Part shown: piece by piece, positions 8,753 to 17,506 of the stretch
Position numbering within the stretch: position 1 is the stretch's first letter
Layout of the letters: every line of letters begins with the position of its first letter
From: Tenuibacillus multivorans
GTDB taxonomy: Bacteria; Bacillota; Bacilli; Bacillales; Alkalibacillaceae
Length of the DNA stretch: 64,000 nt
Reading direction: 5' to 3'
NCBI RefSeq assembly: GCF_900103915.1
Contig: NZ_FNIG01000010.1
Location: forward strand, 1 to 64,000
Translations under genes and position numbers: made by a program
The notes under the pieces: model-generated
The model's input: only the letters and a program-made list of their open reading frames with translations
Databases searched by the model: none
What the model was told of the DNA's origin: nothing

Positions 8753-8776
8753 AAGGAAAAATCCTTTTCCTTTTCA
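8753..8776 (+). terminator. Terminator after tRNA-Leu (CAA)
   Basis: Stem AAGGAAAA / TTTTCCTT with loop ATCC, followed by TTC. The AT-rich stem makes it moderate in strength. Confidence 0.6.
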
Positions 8777-8875
8777 ATTAAAGTGGAACAGGAATTGCGA
8801 GGGAAAGGTACCTTGTCATTTATCTCACCATGACTCCTTACAAAATAGAACGGGCACTTTCTCCCACACCTTATT

Positions 8876-9823
8876 TTAATAAATCCACTTCTCTCTTAAT
8901 TCTTCAAACTTCCCTTTTAGTTCCATTTCCTCCATCCAGAAGTTCACTGTATTCGTAAACTTTGGATCTCCGTGATGCATCATGTACCCGAACTGACTTG
9001 GATTCCATGGATTATCTGCTAATGCTGCATATAATTGTTCATCATCATTTGCGTAGTAAATGGCCTCAATACTATCGGTAATCATCACATCAACTTCACC
9101 AGAAGCGACCATTCCTGGAATATCTAGATTATTCTCAACAACCACTACTTCTGCGTTCTTTATATTTTCATTTACAAAACTCTCATTAGTCCCACCTGGG
9201 TTTACGCCAATTTTTACATCTTCCTGATCAATTGATTCTAGGCTTGTAAAGCGTTCCTTATCCTCTTCACGAATTAGTGGGGATTTACCAAAAGGAATAT
9301 ATCCTGTTGAAAACTGAGCATCAATTTGTCTACTCATTTTCCTCGTAATACCACCCATCGCAATATCGAATTTATCAGCTAATAAGTCTTCCATGAGAGT
9401 TGGCCATGATGTACGAACAAATTTCACCTCTACACCTAGCTCTTCAGCTAATAATAAAGCAGCATCAATATCATATCCTTCATATTGTTTTGATTCTTCA
9501 TTAAAAAATGTAAATGGCTTATAATCACCTGTTGTGCCAACCCGTATATATCCACGTTCTAGAATTTGATCTAGTCGAGAATGAACATATACTTCTCTTG
9601 ATTCCTCATTCCATGATACCTTTCGATGTAACGCTTCACCTAGCCCCCTAGCCGAAACATAAGTAGTGCTGTTAACAGTATGTCCTGAGATAGCTTGTCC
9701 GTCAGCTAGTACTTTAACATCTGGCTTATCTTTTTCTGCAAAAGTTTGTAGAGTCATTGACGCAGCCACAAAACCAAAAGCAATTAATACAATTGCTAGC
9801 AGGACTTTTGTTATTAATTTCAT
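8876..9823 (-). CDS. Family 3 solute-binding protein with copper-amine-oxidase-like N domain
   Basis: A secreted protein of about 315 residues. After an N-terminal hydrophobic segment (to about residue 28, no lipobox Cys) comes a stalk-like domain at about 35-78 (DGQAISG...VSARGLGEAL...WNEESREVYV). This resembles the copper amine oxidase N-terminal fold used as a wall-facing spacer in Firmicutes. From about residue 83 the protein is a polar amino-acid type periplasmic-binding domain (GYIRVGTTGDYKPFTF, YEGYDIDAALLLAEELGVEV). Two ATGs overlap the start; the second, at 9823, sits better behind GGAGG. No permease or ATPase is adjacent, so it may be a sensor-like or orphan binding protein. Ligand unknown. 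Confidence 0.82.
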   Translation of the reverse strand: MKLITKVLLAIVLIAFGFVAASMTLQTFAEKDKPDVKVLADGQAISGHTVNSTTYVSARGLGEALHRKVSWNEESREVYVHSRLDQILERGYIRVGTTGDYKPFTFFNEESKQYEGYDIDAALLLAEELGVEVKFVRTSWPTLMEDLLADKFDIAMGGITRKMSRQIDAQFSTGYIPFGKSPLIREEDKERFTSLESIDQEDVKIGVNPGGTNESFVNENIKNAEVVVVENNLDIPGMVASGEVDVMITDSIEAIYYANDDEQLYAALADNPWNPSQFGYMMHHGDPKFTNTVNFWMEEMELKGKFEELREKWIY

Positions 9824-9826
9824 CAT

Positions 9827-10260
9827 ACTTCCTCCTTCGCAACATAGATTTATAGATTAACAATTCTAATTTCTTATTTTAGACCTATCTTTTTGAGAAG
9901 TGTGTACTCTTTTGTCGAGATCCTCCAAATACATGAAAACATTAAGGACCTTGCAATAAAAGGAAAAGGAATACCTCTAAAACATTATAAATGTCGTCTG
10001 ATTTGTGTGTGATTTACACTGTTTGGTACTAAAGTATGACCAATGCAAGAACATCAAAACATCCACAAATGTTGCAAAAACAACGTCTATGGGTGATTAA
10101 ATATTAATTTATTTCAAAAGTCGAAAGATTAGAACATATTGCTCATAAATATAGGCAAATAACGACAAGATTTTTATGTCGTATCCTGTAATCTATTACT
10201 AATTTGATAGCTTACTAGAATAAGCTATCTTAAATTAATTTCGATACAGGAGGGGTCTTA
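9827..10260. other. 434-bp intergenic region with two hairpins
   Basis: No open frame of interest is seen. Two inverted repeats occur before the protease gene: ACGACA/TGTCGT at 10162-10182, and GATAGCTTA/TAAGCTATC at 10206-10229, which ends 19 bp before the ribosome site. Neither has a T-run. They would lie in the 5' leader and could affect mRNA stability or translation. This is inference only. Confidence 0.5.
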
Positions 10261-13200
10261 GTGAAACAAAGATTACGACGCATTTTATTTCTTATTTCGA
10301 CAGTGATGTTAGTTTTGAGTACTTTTTTATCAACGACGGCTATAGCAGAAACTCAAAACAATACGATTCAAGACAGTTTACAGCAAACATCAAGTCAAAA
10401 AATTGACAGCAAAGTTAAACAACAGATGGATAGCAGTGAGGAATTATCGCTAATCATTATATTAAATGAACAAATCGACGCTGCTAACATTATGAAACAG
10501 GCAAATAATAATGCAATTGAGAAAAACGAACTAGGGTTAAACAAGAAGCATATGGTGCGTTCTAAAATTTTGACGGAATTAAAGGCAAACGCACACCAAA
10601 CGCAAGCGCCTTTACTAGAACTACTAAGCCAAGAAAAACAAAAGGGTAAAGTTAAGAAATTCAAATCCTATCATGTTATTAATGCCATTTCTTTCACCGG
10701 CTCAAAGGAAGTCATTGAAAAGATTGCTTCCTTTAAGGAAGTGAAAAAAATTTATTTAGATGAAGAGCGTAATTTGGTAACTGACACTGACTTGACGACA
10801 GCTTCTAGCGATGAAAATGTACAATGGAATGTCAATCAGGTATTAGCACCGCAAGCATGGGAGTTAGGAATTGATGGTACAGGAGCTGTTGTTGCAAGCA
10901 TTGATTCCGGTGTTCAATGGGACCATCCAGCCCTAAAAGAAAAGTATCGGGGCTATAACGCAGCAGACGGAACAGTTGATCATCAATATAGTTTTTTTGA
11001 TGCGGTAAGTGGACAAGCAGAAAGCTATGATGACAATGGGCATGGAACCCATGTAACAGGAACAATGGTCGGAAGCGAGCCTGATGGAACGAACAAAATT
11101 GGTGTTGCTCCTGGGGCAAAGTGGATTGCGGCGAAAGCATTTGATGCAAATGGGAGTGGTTCAGATTCTGATATTTTAGAGGCTGCAGAGTGGATTATGG
11201 CACCTGGGGGTAGAGTTGATATGGCTCCGGATGTCGTCAACAATTCATGGAGTGGTGGACCAGGTATCAATGAGTGGTTTTTAGAGGTCGTTCAAACTTG
11301 GAGAGCATATGGCATATTCCCGGTATTTGCAGCAGGAAATGCTTCGATTCTAGATCCAAATGGACCTGGTACTATTGCAAGTCCGGCTAATTATCCAGAA
11401 TCCTTTGCTGTTGGTGCAGTGGATGAAGACGATGTTTTAGCCGATTTCTCGTTCCAAGGGCCATCTCCATATGGTGAAATTAAGCCTGAGTTAACAGCAC
11501 CCGGGGTTAATATTCGCTCGACCTTACCAGATGGTGGATATGAAGACATGAGTGGTACCTCAATGGCGGCACCACACATTGCTGGAGCGCTTGCATTACT
11601 ACGCCAGGCTAATGCCAATGTAACAGTAGATGAAATGGAGCAAATTTTAATCGAAACGGCTACTCCCCTAACTGATCAAGATTTTCCCGAGTCTCCTAAT
11701 CACGGTTATGGATATGGGCTTTTGAACGCCTATGATGCCGTATTGTCAGAAACACAAGGTATGGGAATGATGACAGGGAATGTAACGATTGAAGGTGAAG
11801 ACACAGAAGATCCTGTTTATACGCACACGCCTATTTCTGAGGTATCTGAAGGATTACAAATCGATCTTACAGTTCAAGCAAGTGATAATATCAGTGTTGA
11901 ATCTGTCGAGTTAGCGTATAAATTAAATGATGGGGAGTGGAACCATGTTTCAGCAGAACGCATTTCTGGAGATTATTTAAATGGAGAATACCTCGCTACT
12001 ATTCCAGCAGGTGTTGCCGATGCTGGAACGCTAACCTATCAATGGACTATTACTGACTATGCTGGAAATACAGTAATGAGTGAAGAATATTTAGTAACGG
12101 TATTAGAAAGCATAACAATTGGTTACTCTGAAGATTTTGAAACAGAACCTGCGGGCTGGACCATTGTTGGTGAAAATCCTAATTGGGAATGGGGAACCCC
12201 AACTTCAGGTCCTAATGGCGCAGCATCCGGTGAAAAAGTATATGCGACCAATCTTTCAGGAGATTATTCAAGCGGAATGAGAGAGATGCTCGTCATGCCA
12301 CCAATCGTCTTACCTGATGGGCAGGCTTTCTTACAATTTAATCAGTGGTATAGCTTTGAACAGTCAGCATATACAGGTACGGCTTATGATTATGGATATG
12401 TCATGGTGTCAACGAATGGGCAGGATTGGACGGAGCTTTCAATGGTTAAAGGAGATTCCGGGTCTTGGGTTGATGCATCAGTAGATCTTTCAGAGTATGC
12501 CGGACAAGGAATTTTTATCGCGTTTTATACCTATTCGGATTTTAGTACAGAACAACCAGGTTGGTATATTGACGATGTTGCTTTAAGTGCTACAAATAAT
12601 GGGAAAAGTGTTAATACAAGTTCAGATCCAGCAACAATCCATACATCAGACTTTGCCGATATAAATTCTGAAGTGGAAACGGACAACAGCTTATCACTAT
12701 TACCGGTTGAAGCGCAAGTGAGTGTAATGGAAACGGGTAGGTCAGTCGTAACGAACCCTCAAAATGGGAGTTATGCTTTACGCCATCCTGCCGGGGAATT
12801 TAATGTAGTTGCGGAGTCCTATGGCTATCATTCCCAAACGAAAACGATTGAAATTGCAGATGACGAAGAGGTCACGACGAATTTCACCCTTCAGGAGAAA
12901 GCGAGAGGAACAATTACGGGTGTTATCACAGATGAATTAACAGGAGAACCAGTTGAAGGAGCAAAAGTCTATCTAGTAGAAGATGCCAATATTGAACCAG
13001 TTGAAACAAATGCTAATGGATCCTTCAGTTTAACTGCTTTTGAAGGAACATACACGTTAAAAGTGTCGGATCCAATGCATTATCCGAATACTGCGGAAGT
13101 GACTGTGGTCGGTAATGAAGAATCGGTTCAAAATATAGCTTTACCGCCAATTGTTGGTACATCGGAGACAATTGCTTATGATGATGGAACCGCGGAATCC

Positions 13201-14439
13201 CTTAACTATATGCATACAGCAGGAAATGGCTGGGCAGTGGAAATGTCACTTGAAGATGGGAAAAATCGAGCAGTCTTAACAGGAGGCTACTACAAATTCG
13301 ATGGTGGAAATCGTCCGGATCCAGGTGGAACGGAATTTTTAGTCGAAGTGTATGACTCAACCGGCCCAAATGGTTTACCTGGTGAGAAAATTGCAGGTCC
13401 TTTTGAAGCCGAAGCACTCCGCTCTGATACAGATTGGACATTTATAGATTTAAGTGGTGAGGAAATTATTGTTGAAGGTGATTTTTACCTTGCTTATATT
13501 CAAAAAGATGACTATCCATATACACCAGCTATCAATAGGGACACAAGCTCTGAGTCTTCGGAAAGAAACTATTCTTATATTGATGGAGTTTGGAAGCAGA
13601 CTTCACCTTCCGATGGAAACTACATGATTCGTGCTGTGGTAGCATATGATGAAGCCGTGCCGGAGATCACATCACCTTTAAACAATTTATATACGGCTGA
13701 AAATACGATTACTGTTGAGGGTCAAGCCAATCCGAATACAGAAATTCATCTATATAATAATGGATCAGAAGTAGCGGTGGTTTCATCGACGGAAGATGGG
13801 GCTTTTAGTGCTGAAATTTCCTTAACGGAAGGTACAAATGCTATTACAGCTCGAGCTACACAAGGAGAGAGTCTTACACGACCTTCCAATCAGGTGGAGG
13901 TAATATTAGATAGTGCATCTCCAATAGTATCCATTAACTCACCGCAAGATGGAGAGCAGTTTAATACAACATCGGTGACCGTCCAGGCTCAAGTGGAGGA
14001 AGAAAATCTGGAGGGTGTTACCATCAATGGTTCAGAAGCAGCCCTTGTTAACGGTAACTATGAAGCTGGTATAACCCTTGAACAAGGTGAAAATAGTATT
14101 TCAGTTACGGCTAAGGATAAAGCTGGAAATGAAACTGTCCAAACGATCACAGTCAATATTGACTCGGTTGCTCCTATAATCACGATAGAATCACCAGAAG
14201 ATGGTGACACGACTCACAAGAAATCGGTGAAAGTAGAAGGACAAATCTCAGAAGCTAACCTAGAATTTATACGAGTGAATGGAAAAGATACGAAAGTAAA
14301 AAATGGTTCATTCCGTACAAATGTTAAACTAGAAGATGGTGAAAATATCATCATGATCTGGTCGAAGGATACATTTGGGAATGAAACATGGGAAGAAGTC
14401 AGGGTTATTTATGCAATTAAAAACGGAAAAGGAAAATAA
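10261..14439 (+). CDS. Large secreted subtilisin-family protease (bacillopeptidase F-like)
   Basis: A 1392-residue extracellular S8 serine protease. The GTG start follows AGGAGGGG. The order is signal peptide (1-29), inhibitor I9-like propeptide (about 60-165), and catalytic domain (about 190-500). The triad is Asp215 (SIDSG), His261 (HGTHVTG) and Ser434 (SGTSMAAPH). Then come an immune-inhibitor-A/MAM-like module (about 620-780, EDFETEPAGW), carboxypeptidase-regulatory-like folds (about 820-970), a jelly-roll-like segment, and at least three Ig-like repeats to the end. The repeats open SPLNNLYTAENTITVEG, SPQDGEQFNTTSVTVQA and SPEDGDTTHKKSVKVEG. There is no LPxTG or SLH anchor, so it is probably released. 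It degrades proteins for nutrition. A terminator follows at 14490. Confidence 0.9.
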   Translation: MKQRLRRILFLISTVMLVLSTFLSTTAIAETQNNTIQDSLQQTSSQKIDSKVKQQMDSSEELSLIIILNEQIDAANIMKQANNNAIEKNELGLNKKHMVRSKILTELKANAHQTQAPLLELLSQEKQKGKVKKFKSYHVINAISFTGSKEVIEKIASFKEVKKIYLDEERNLVTDTDLTTASSDENVQWNVNQVLAPQAWELGIDGTGAVVASIDSGVQWDHPALKEKYRGYNAADGTVDHQYSFFDAVSGQAESYDDNGHGTHVTGTMVGSEPDGTNKIGVAPGAKWIAAKAFDANGSGSDSDILEAAEWIMAPGGRVDMAPDVVNNSWSGGPGINEWFLEVVQTWRAYGIFPVFAAGNASILDPNGPGTIASPANYPESFAVGAVDEDDVLADFSFQGPSPYGEIKPELTAPGVNIRSTLPDGGYEDMSGTSMAAPHIAGALALLRQANANVTVDEMEQILIETATPLTDQDFPESPNHGYGYGLLNAYDAVLSETQGMGMMTGNVTIEGEDTEDPVYTHTPISEVSEGLQIDLTVQASDNISVESVELAYKLNDGEWNHVSAERISGDYLNGEYLATIPAGVADAGTLTYQWTITDYAGNTVMSEEYLVTVLESITIGYSEDFETEPAGWTIVGENPNWEWGTPTSGPNGAASGEKVYATNLSGDYSSGMREMLVMPPIVLPDGQAFLQFNQWYSFEQSAYTGTAYDYGYVMVSTNGQDWTELSMVKGDSGSWVDASVDLSEYAGQGIFIAFYTYSDFSTEQPGWYIDDVALSATNNGKSVNTSSDPATIHTSDFADINSEVETDNSLSLLPVEAQVSVMETGRSVVTNPQNGSYALRHPAGEFNVVAESYGYHSQTKTIEIADDEEVTTNFTLQEKARGTITGVITDELTGEPVEGAKVYLVEDANIEPVETNANGSFSLTAFEGTYTLKVSDPMHYPNTAEVTVVGNEESVQNIALPPIVGTSETIAYDDGTAESLNYMHTAGNGWAVEMSLEDGKNRAVLTGGYYKFDGGNRPDPGGTEFLVEVYDSTGPNGLPGEKIAGPFEAEALRSDTDWTFIDLSGEEIIVEGDFYLAYIQKDDYPYTPAINRDTSSESSERNYSYIDGVWKQTSPSDGNYMIRAVVAYDEAVPEITSPLNNLYTAENTITVEGQANPNTEIHLYNNGSEVAVVSSTEDGAFSAEISLTEGTNAITARATQGESLTRPSNQVEVILDSASPIVSINSPQDGEQFNTTSVTVQAQVEEENLEGVTINGSEAALVNGNYEAGITLEQGENSISVTAKDKAGNETVQTITVNIDSVAPIITIESPEDGDTTHKKSVKVEGQISEANLEFIRVNGKDTKVKNGSFRTNVKLEDGENIIMIWSKDTFGNETWEEVRVIYAIKNGKGK

Positions 14440-14489
14440 ATTTAAGGTAGGATTTCGTGGTAAGAATGAACCTTAAAACTCTACTTAAG

Positions 14490-14524
14490 AGCTCGCAAGC
14501 CTATTAAGGTTTGTGGGCTTTTTT
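14490..14524 (+). terminator. Terminator of the protease gene
   Basis: A 13-bp stem (AGCTCGCAAGCCT with G-U pairs, ATTA loop) followed by TTTTTTG. Confidence 0.85.
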
Positions 14525-14646
14525 GTATTGAACGGTTGAGTACTAACTTTAAGGGAAAGACCAAAGTGGTGAACCATTTCTTTTGTGTGTAAGTTGAAGG
14601 GCCCACCGGGTAATTTAAGCATACAAAAAGTATTGTTATCGAAAAT

Positions 14647-14678
14647 AAAAGGCAGGATAAACTAAAATCCTGTCTTTT
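14647..14678 (-). terminator. Terminator of the hxlR-type gene
   Basis: Stem AAAAGGCAGGAT / ATCCTGTCTTTT around an 8-nt loop, 5 bp beyond the stop of the minus-strand gene. It is followed on that strand by a T-rich tail. Confidence 0.75.
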
Positions 14679-14683
14679 GGTTG

Positions 14684-15010
14684 TTATTGTACATCAGTAT
14701 CCTCTTCAAACCAAAGCTGTGACCATTTTTCGATGTCTCGGATGATGGGTTCCATAGTTTTTCCTTTTTCTGTTAATGAGTACTCGATGATTACGGGTGT
14801 TTCTGGAATGACTTCTCGTTTTACTATTTCTTGATTTTCTAAATCTTTTAAGCGATCAGCTAATACTTTTCCACTTATGCCGATTGTAGACTGAATTTCA
14901 CTAAAGCGTTGTGTACCTAATAACAATTGATAAATAACTAATGCGGTCCATTTTTGACTTAGTATTGAGATAGCTTTCTCAAACTTTGGGCAAATAGTTG
15001 GTTGTGACAT
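14684..15010 (-). CDS. HxlR-family (DUF24) regulator, YodB/CatR-like
   Basis: A 108-residue winged-helix DNA-binding protein. It has the family pattern: an N-terminal CPKFEKA segment with Cys7, helix-turn-helix near residues 35-60 (RFSEIQSTIGISGKVLADRLKDL cannot be missed as the recognition region), and wing ETPVIIEYSLTEKGK. Cys7 is at the position of the redox-sensing Cys6 of Bacillus YodB/CatR. Those regulators are thiol switches that derepress quinone and catechol detoxification genes. It is divergent from a CatE-like dioxygenase, exactly the pairing expected for such a sensor. The intergenic region holds a candidate operator. Confidence 0.88.
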   Translation of the reverse strand: MSQPTICPKFEKAISILSQKWTALVIYQLLLGTQRFSEIQSTIGISGKVLADRLKDLENQEIVKREVIPETPVIIEYSLTEKGKTMEPIIRDIEKWSQLWFEEDTDVQ

Positions 15011-15079
15011 TTAATTCACCTCTCTTCATATATAGTATACCACAATATGTTACTTGTTTATAAATATAAATCTACTTTC

Positions 15080-15124
15080 TTGACAAAATATAATTACTAC
15101 AATAAATTAAGTTACATAAAGTAA
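15080..15124 (+). promoter_or_regulatory. Promoter and candidate HxlR operator of the dioxygenase gene
   Basis: TTGACA (15080-15085) and TAAATT (15103-15108) are 17 bp apart. Just downstream, TTACATAAAGTAA (15112-15124) is a TTAC-N5-GTAA palindrome placed to block RNA polymerase. A second TTAC half-site lies near 15050. Assignment to the divergent HxlR protein is inferred. Confidence 0.5.
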
Positions 15125-15163
15125 GTTTATGGGCTAGTATTTATAATAATCAGGAGGACTAAT

Positions 15164-16015
15164 ATGGGATTTCACAGTAAACCAACAACATTTGTTGGTC
15201 ATGTCAACATAAAGGTAGAGAATTTAAAAAGATCTTTACAGTTTTATCAAGAAATAATCGGATTAGATATTTTAGAGCAGACATCGCACGCAGCAAAACT
15301 CACAGCAGATGGAAAGACAAGCTTCTTATCACTAGAGCAACCTGAAGATGTGTTACCAAGACAAGGTAGAACAACAGGCTTGTATCACTTTGCACTTCTA
15401 TTACCGAAACGTTCTGATTTAGCCAATTTCGTTGTTCACTTATCTGAAAAGGGAGTCCGTTTCGGGTCATCTGACCATCTTGTTAGTGAGGCCTTATATT
15501 TACATGATCCAGATGGAAATGAAATAGAAGTATATATCGATCGTGATCCGTCTGAATGGACTTGGAATGGAGAAGAGGTCGCAATGACTGTTGATCCACT
15601 GGATTTTAAAGGTTTATTAAAAAGCGTTGAACCGGGAATGCTTTGGACAGGAATGCCTGAAGGAACAATCATGGGACATATCCATTTACATGTTTCCGAA
15701 CTAATAAAAACAGAAGAATTTTATGTCAAAGGACTTGGATTTGATGTGGTCAATCGTTTTGGGGGGCAAGCATTATTCCTTTCAACAGGAAAATATCACC
15801 ATCATATTGGTGTAAACACTTGGAATGGCGTAGGGGCTCCAAAGCCAGCAGAAAATAGTGTTGGTATGGAATCTTTCACACTCAATTTGCCTAATGAAGA
15901 AGCAATCAAAGAAACAATTAATAGCTTGCAAAAAATTGGAGTATCGGTAAAAGAAGAAGAAGGAAGATTGATCACTTACGACCCGTCTGAGAATCGTATT
16001 GAGTTAACGGTTTAA
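15164..16015 (+). CDS. VOC-family extradiol dioxygenase, CatE-like (catechol 2,3-dioxygenase)
   Basis: A 283-residue protein of two tandem vicinal-oxygen-chelate modules (about 8-128 and 165-280). It closely resembles Bacillus CatE: KRSLQFYQEIIGL, LTADGK, TGLYHFALLLP, SEALYLHDPDGNEIEVY, then GHIHLHVSEL, YHHHIGVNTW. Candidate metal ligands are the His of GHIHLHV, a His of YHHHIG and the Glu near the C-terminus in NRIELTV. It would open the ring of catechol or related hydroquinones for detoxification. The HPA pathway enzyme at 25758 is a different subfamily. A strong AGGAGG site precedes the ATG. Confidence 0.88.
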   Translation: MGFHSKPTTFVGHVNIKVENLKRSLQFYQEIIGLDILEQTSHAAKLTADGKTSFLSLEQPEDVLPRQGRTTGLYHFALLLPKRSDLANFVVHLSEKGVRFGSSDHLVSEALYLHDPDGNEIEVYIDRDPSEWTWNGEEVAMTVDPLDFKGLLKSVEPGMLWTGMPEGTIMGHIHLHVSELIKTEEFYVKGLGFDVVNRFGGQALFLSTGKYHHHIGVNTWNGVGAPKPAENSVGMESFTLNLPNEEAIKETINSLQKIGVSVKEEEGRLITYDPSENRIELTV

Positions 16016-16124
16016 GAGGGGAGAAATAGGATTGTCTACTATAAATGAAGGGAATTGAAGTAGGCATATAATTTGCTAGGTGCAAGTCATAAGAATAAAA
16101 AATGAAAGTAGGAGGAATATTGTT

Positions 16125-16757
16125 ATGAAAATTGCAGTAATTGGAGCAAGTGGGAAAGCAGGGAATTTAATTTTGAAGGAAGCCGTTAACCGAGGTCATC
16201 AGGTGACATCAATCGTAAGGTATGCATCGAAAATAAAAAATCAAGACGTCCCAGTCATTGAGAAAAATATTTTTGATCTTGAAGCAGCAGATCTTAACCC
16301 ATTTGATGTAGTCGTTAATGCATTTGGAGCACCACTTGGTGAAGAACAAGCACACGTGGATGCAGGTCATGCATTAATCGAAAATCTAAAAGGAACGGAT
16401 ACAAGATTAATCGTAGTCGGAGGAGCAGGCAGCCTTTTTGTTGATGAAAGTAGAGAAGTTCAAGTAATTGATACGCCTGATTTTCCGGATGCATTTAAAC
16501 CAACTGCGAATGGTCAAGCACGAAACTTACAGGAGTTACAGGAGACAACAGACTTAACATGGACATTTATTAGCCCTTCCGCTATATTTGATCCAGAAGG
16601 TGAAAGAACAGGTACTTATAAAGGAGGTAGTGATGTCCTTCTTGTAAATTCAGAAGGTGAGAGCTATATTAGCTACGCTGACTTTGCTATTGCAGTAGTG
16701 GATGAAGCGGAGAATGCAAAACATATAAACAAAAGATTTACTGTTGTTGGTGAGTAA
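16125..16757 (+). CDS. NAD(P)-binding Rossmann-fold protein (NmrA/YwnB-like)
   Basis: A 210-residue atypical short-chain dehydrogenase-like protein. The ATG at 16125 follows AGGAGGAAT; an in-frame upstream codon at 16080 lacks a ribosome site. The N-terminus MKIAVIGASGKAGNLILKEA is the dinucleotide-binding GxSGxxG motif. VVGGAGSLF and the C-terminal SYADFAIAVVDE are usual for PF13460 proteins. Function is unknown; relatives include oxidoreductases and redox-sensing proteins. It lies 109 bp after the CatE-like gene and may be co-transcribed with it. Confidence 0.82.
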   Translation: MKIAVIGASGKAGNLILKEAVNRGHQVTSIVRYASKIKNQDVPVIEKNIFDLEAADLNPFDVVVNAFGAPLGEEQAHVDAGHALIENLKGTDTRLIVVGGAGSLFVDESREVQVIDTPDFPDAFKPTANGQARNLQELQETTDLTWTFISPSAIFDPEGERTGTYKGGSDVLLVNSEGESYISYADFAIAVVDEAENAKHINKRFTVVGE

Positions 16758-16778
16758 TAGCTAAATACCCTTTTATAG

Positions 16779-16818
16779 GACCAATGCTTTGAGACATCTC
16801 AGAGCATTGGTCTTTTTC
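16779..16818 (+). terminator. Terminator after the NAD(P)-binding protein gene
   Basis: A very long stem (up to 16 bp, one G-U pair) starting GACCAATGCTTTGAGA, followed by TTTTTCTTT. Confidence 0.9.
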
Positions 16819-16972
16819 TTTAATAAGATAATCGAAAAAATGTAAAGAAAGAGTAAGGTTTATGTAAATTTTTATTATTTTAAACTTTACGAATACTAAA
16901 CAATATTATTGCGATTCCTCTGATAAAATTGTAGTAAAACAGGGAGATAAAATGAAGTAAGGAGTTGTTAAT

Positions 16973-17335
16973 ATGCGCATAGCTAATTTTTTTGATATCT
17001 TCTTACCTAAAGTAAATGGAGTAGCAAAGACTCTGAAAAGGTACACAGATTATCTCTATGAAATTAAAATTGATTACAAATTATTCATTCCAGAAAGTAG
17101 AGCACCTGTTTCTCAACTTCCCCATGTCCAACGTTTTATGAGTATTCCATCCTTCCTCTACACAGAATACCGTTTATCATTACCAAATCCACTTAAAATT
17201 AAACAGTCATTAGAAGAGTTCAAAACTGATCTTATTCCTATCGTTTATCCTTTTAAACCCCGTTCTTCGTTGCCGTGGAAGATGGCTGAAATTAAATATA
17301 ATAATGGTTGCTTCTTTGATTTGGTAGGTGTTTGA
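16973..17335 (+). pseudogene. Truncated glycosyltransferase family 4 N-terminus
   Basis: The first 90 or so residues match the N-terminal donor-lobe start of GT4 glycosyltransferases of the MgdA/YpjH-like type (MRIANFFDIFLPKVNGVAKT, where the family has a TDTFLP-like motif). After TDLIPIVYPF the match decays. KMAEIKYNN still recalls the family's KMAEKYNIP, then the frame is lost to a stop at 17335. A normal enzyme has about 380 residues; only 120 codons remain. No C-terminal UDP-sugar lobe follows. It is read as a remnant. Confidence 0.72.
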
Positions 17336-17506
17336 TACTAGGTCGCTCCAATCTATTATAACGCGTGGTCAAAAGAAACAAAAAAAGGTTCTAATTAAAG
17401 AAAAAGAAAGAGTTTTTACTGATAATATTATCAATATAAGGGACTGGCACAGAAAATCATTGAGCTAAATTTAATTACTAATTTGGTAGAGGGCGGAGGG
17501 ATTAAT

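Noticed and set aside
10395-13441. Several antisense frames of 70-105 codons inside the protease gene
   Set aside because: They lie wholly opposite a long, well-supported coding sequence, lack ribosome sites, and have low-complexity compositions.
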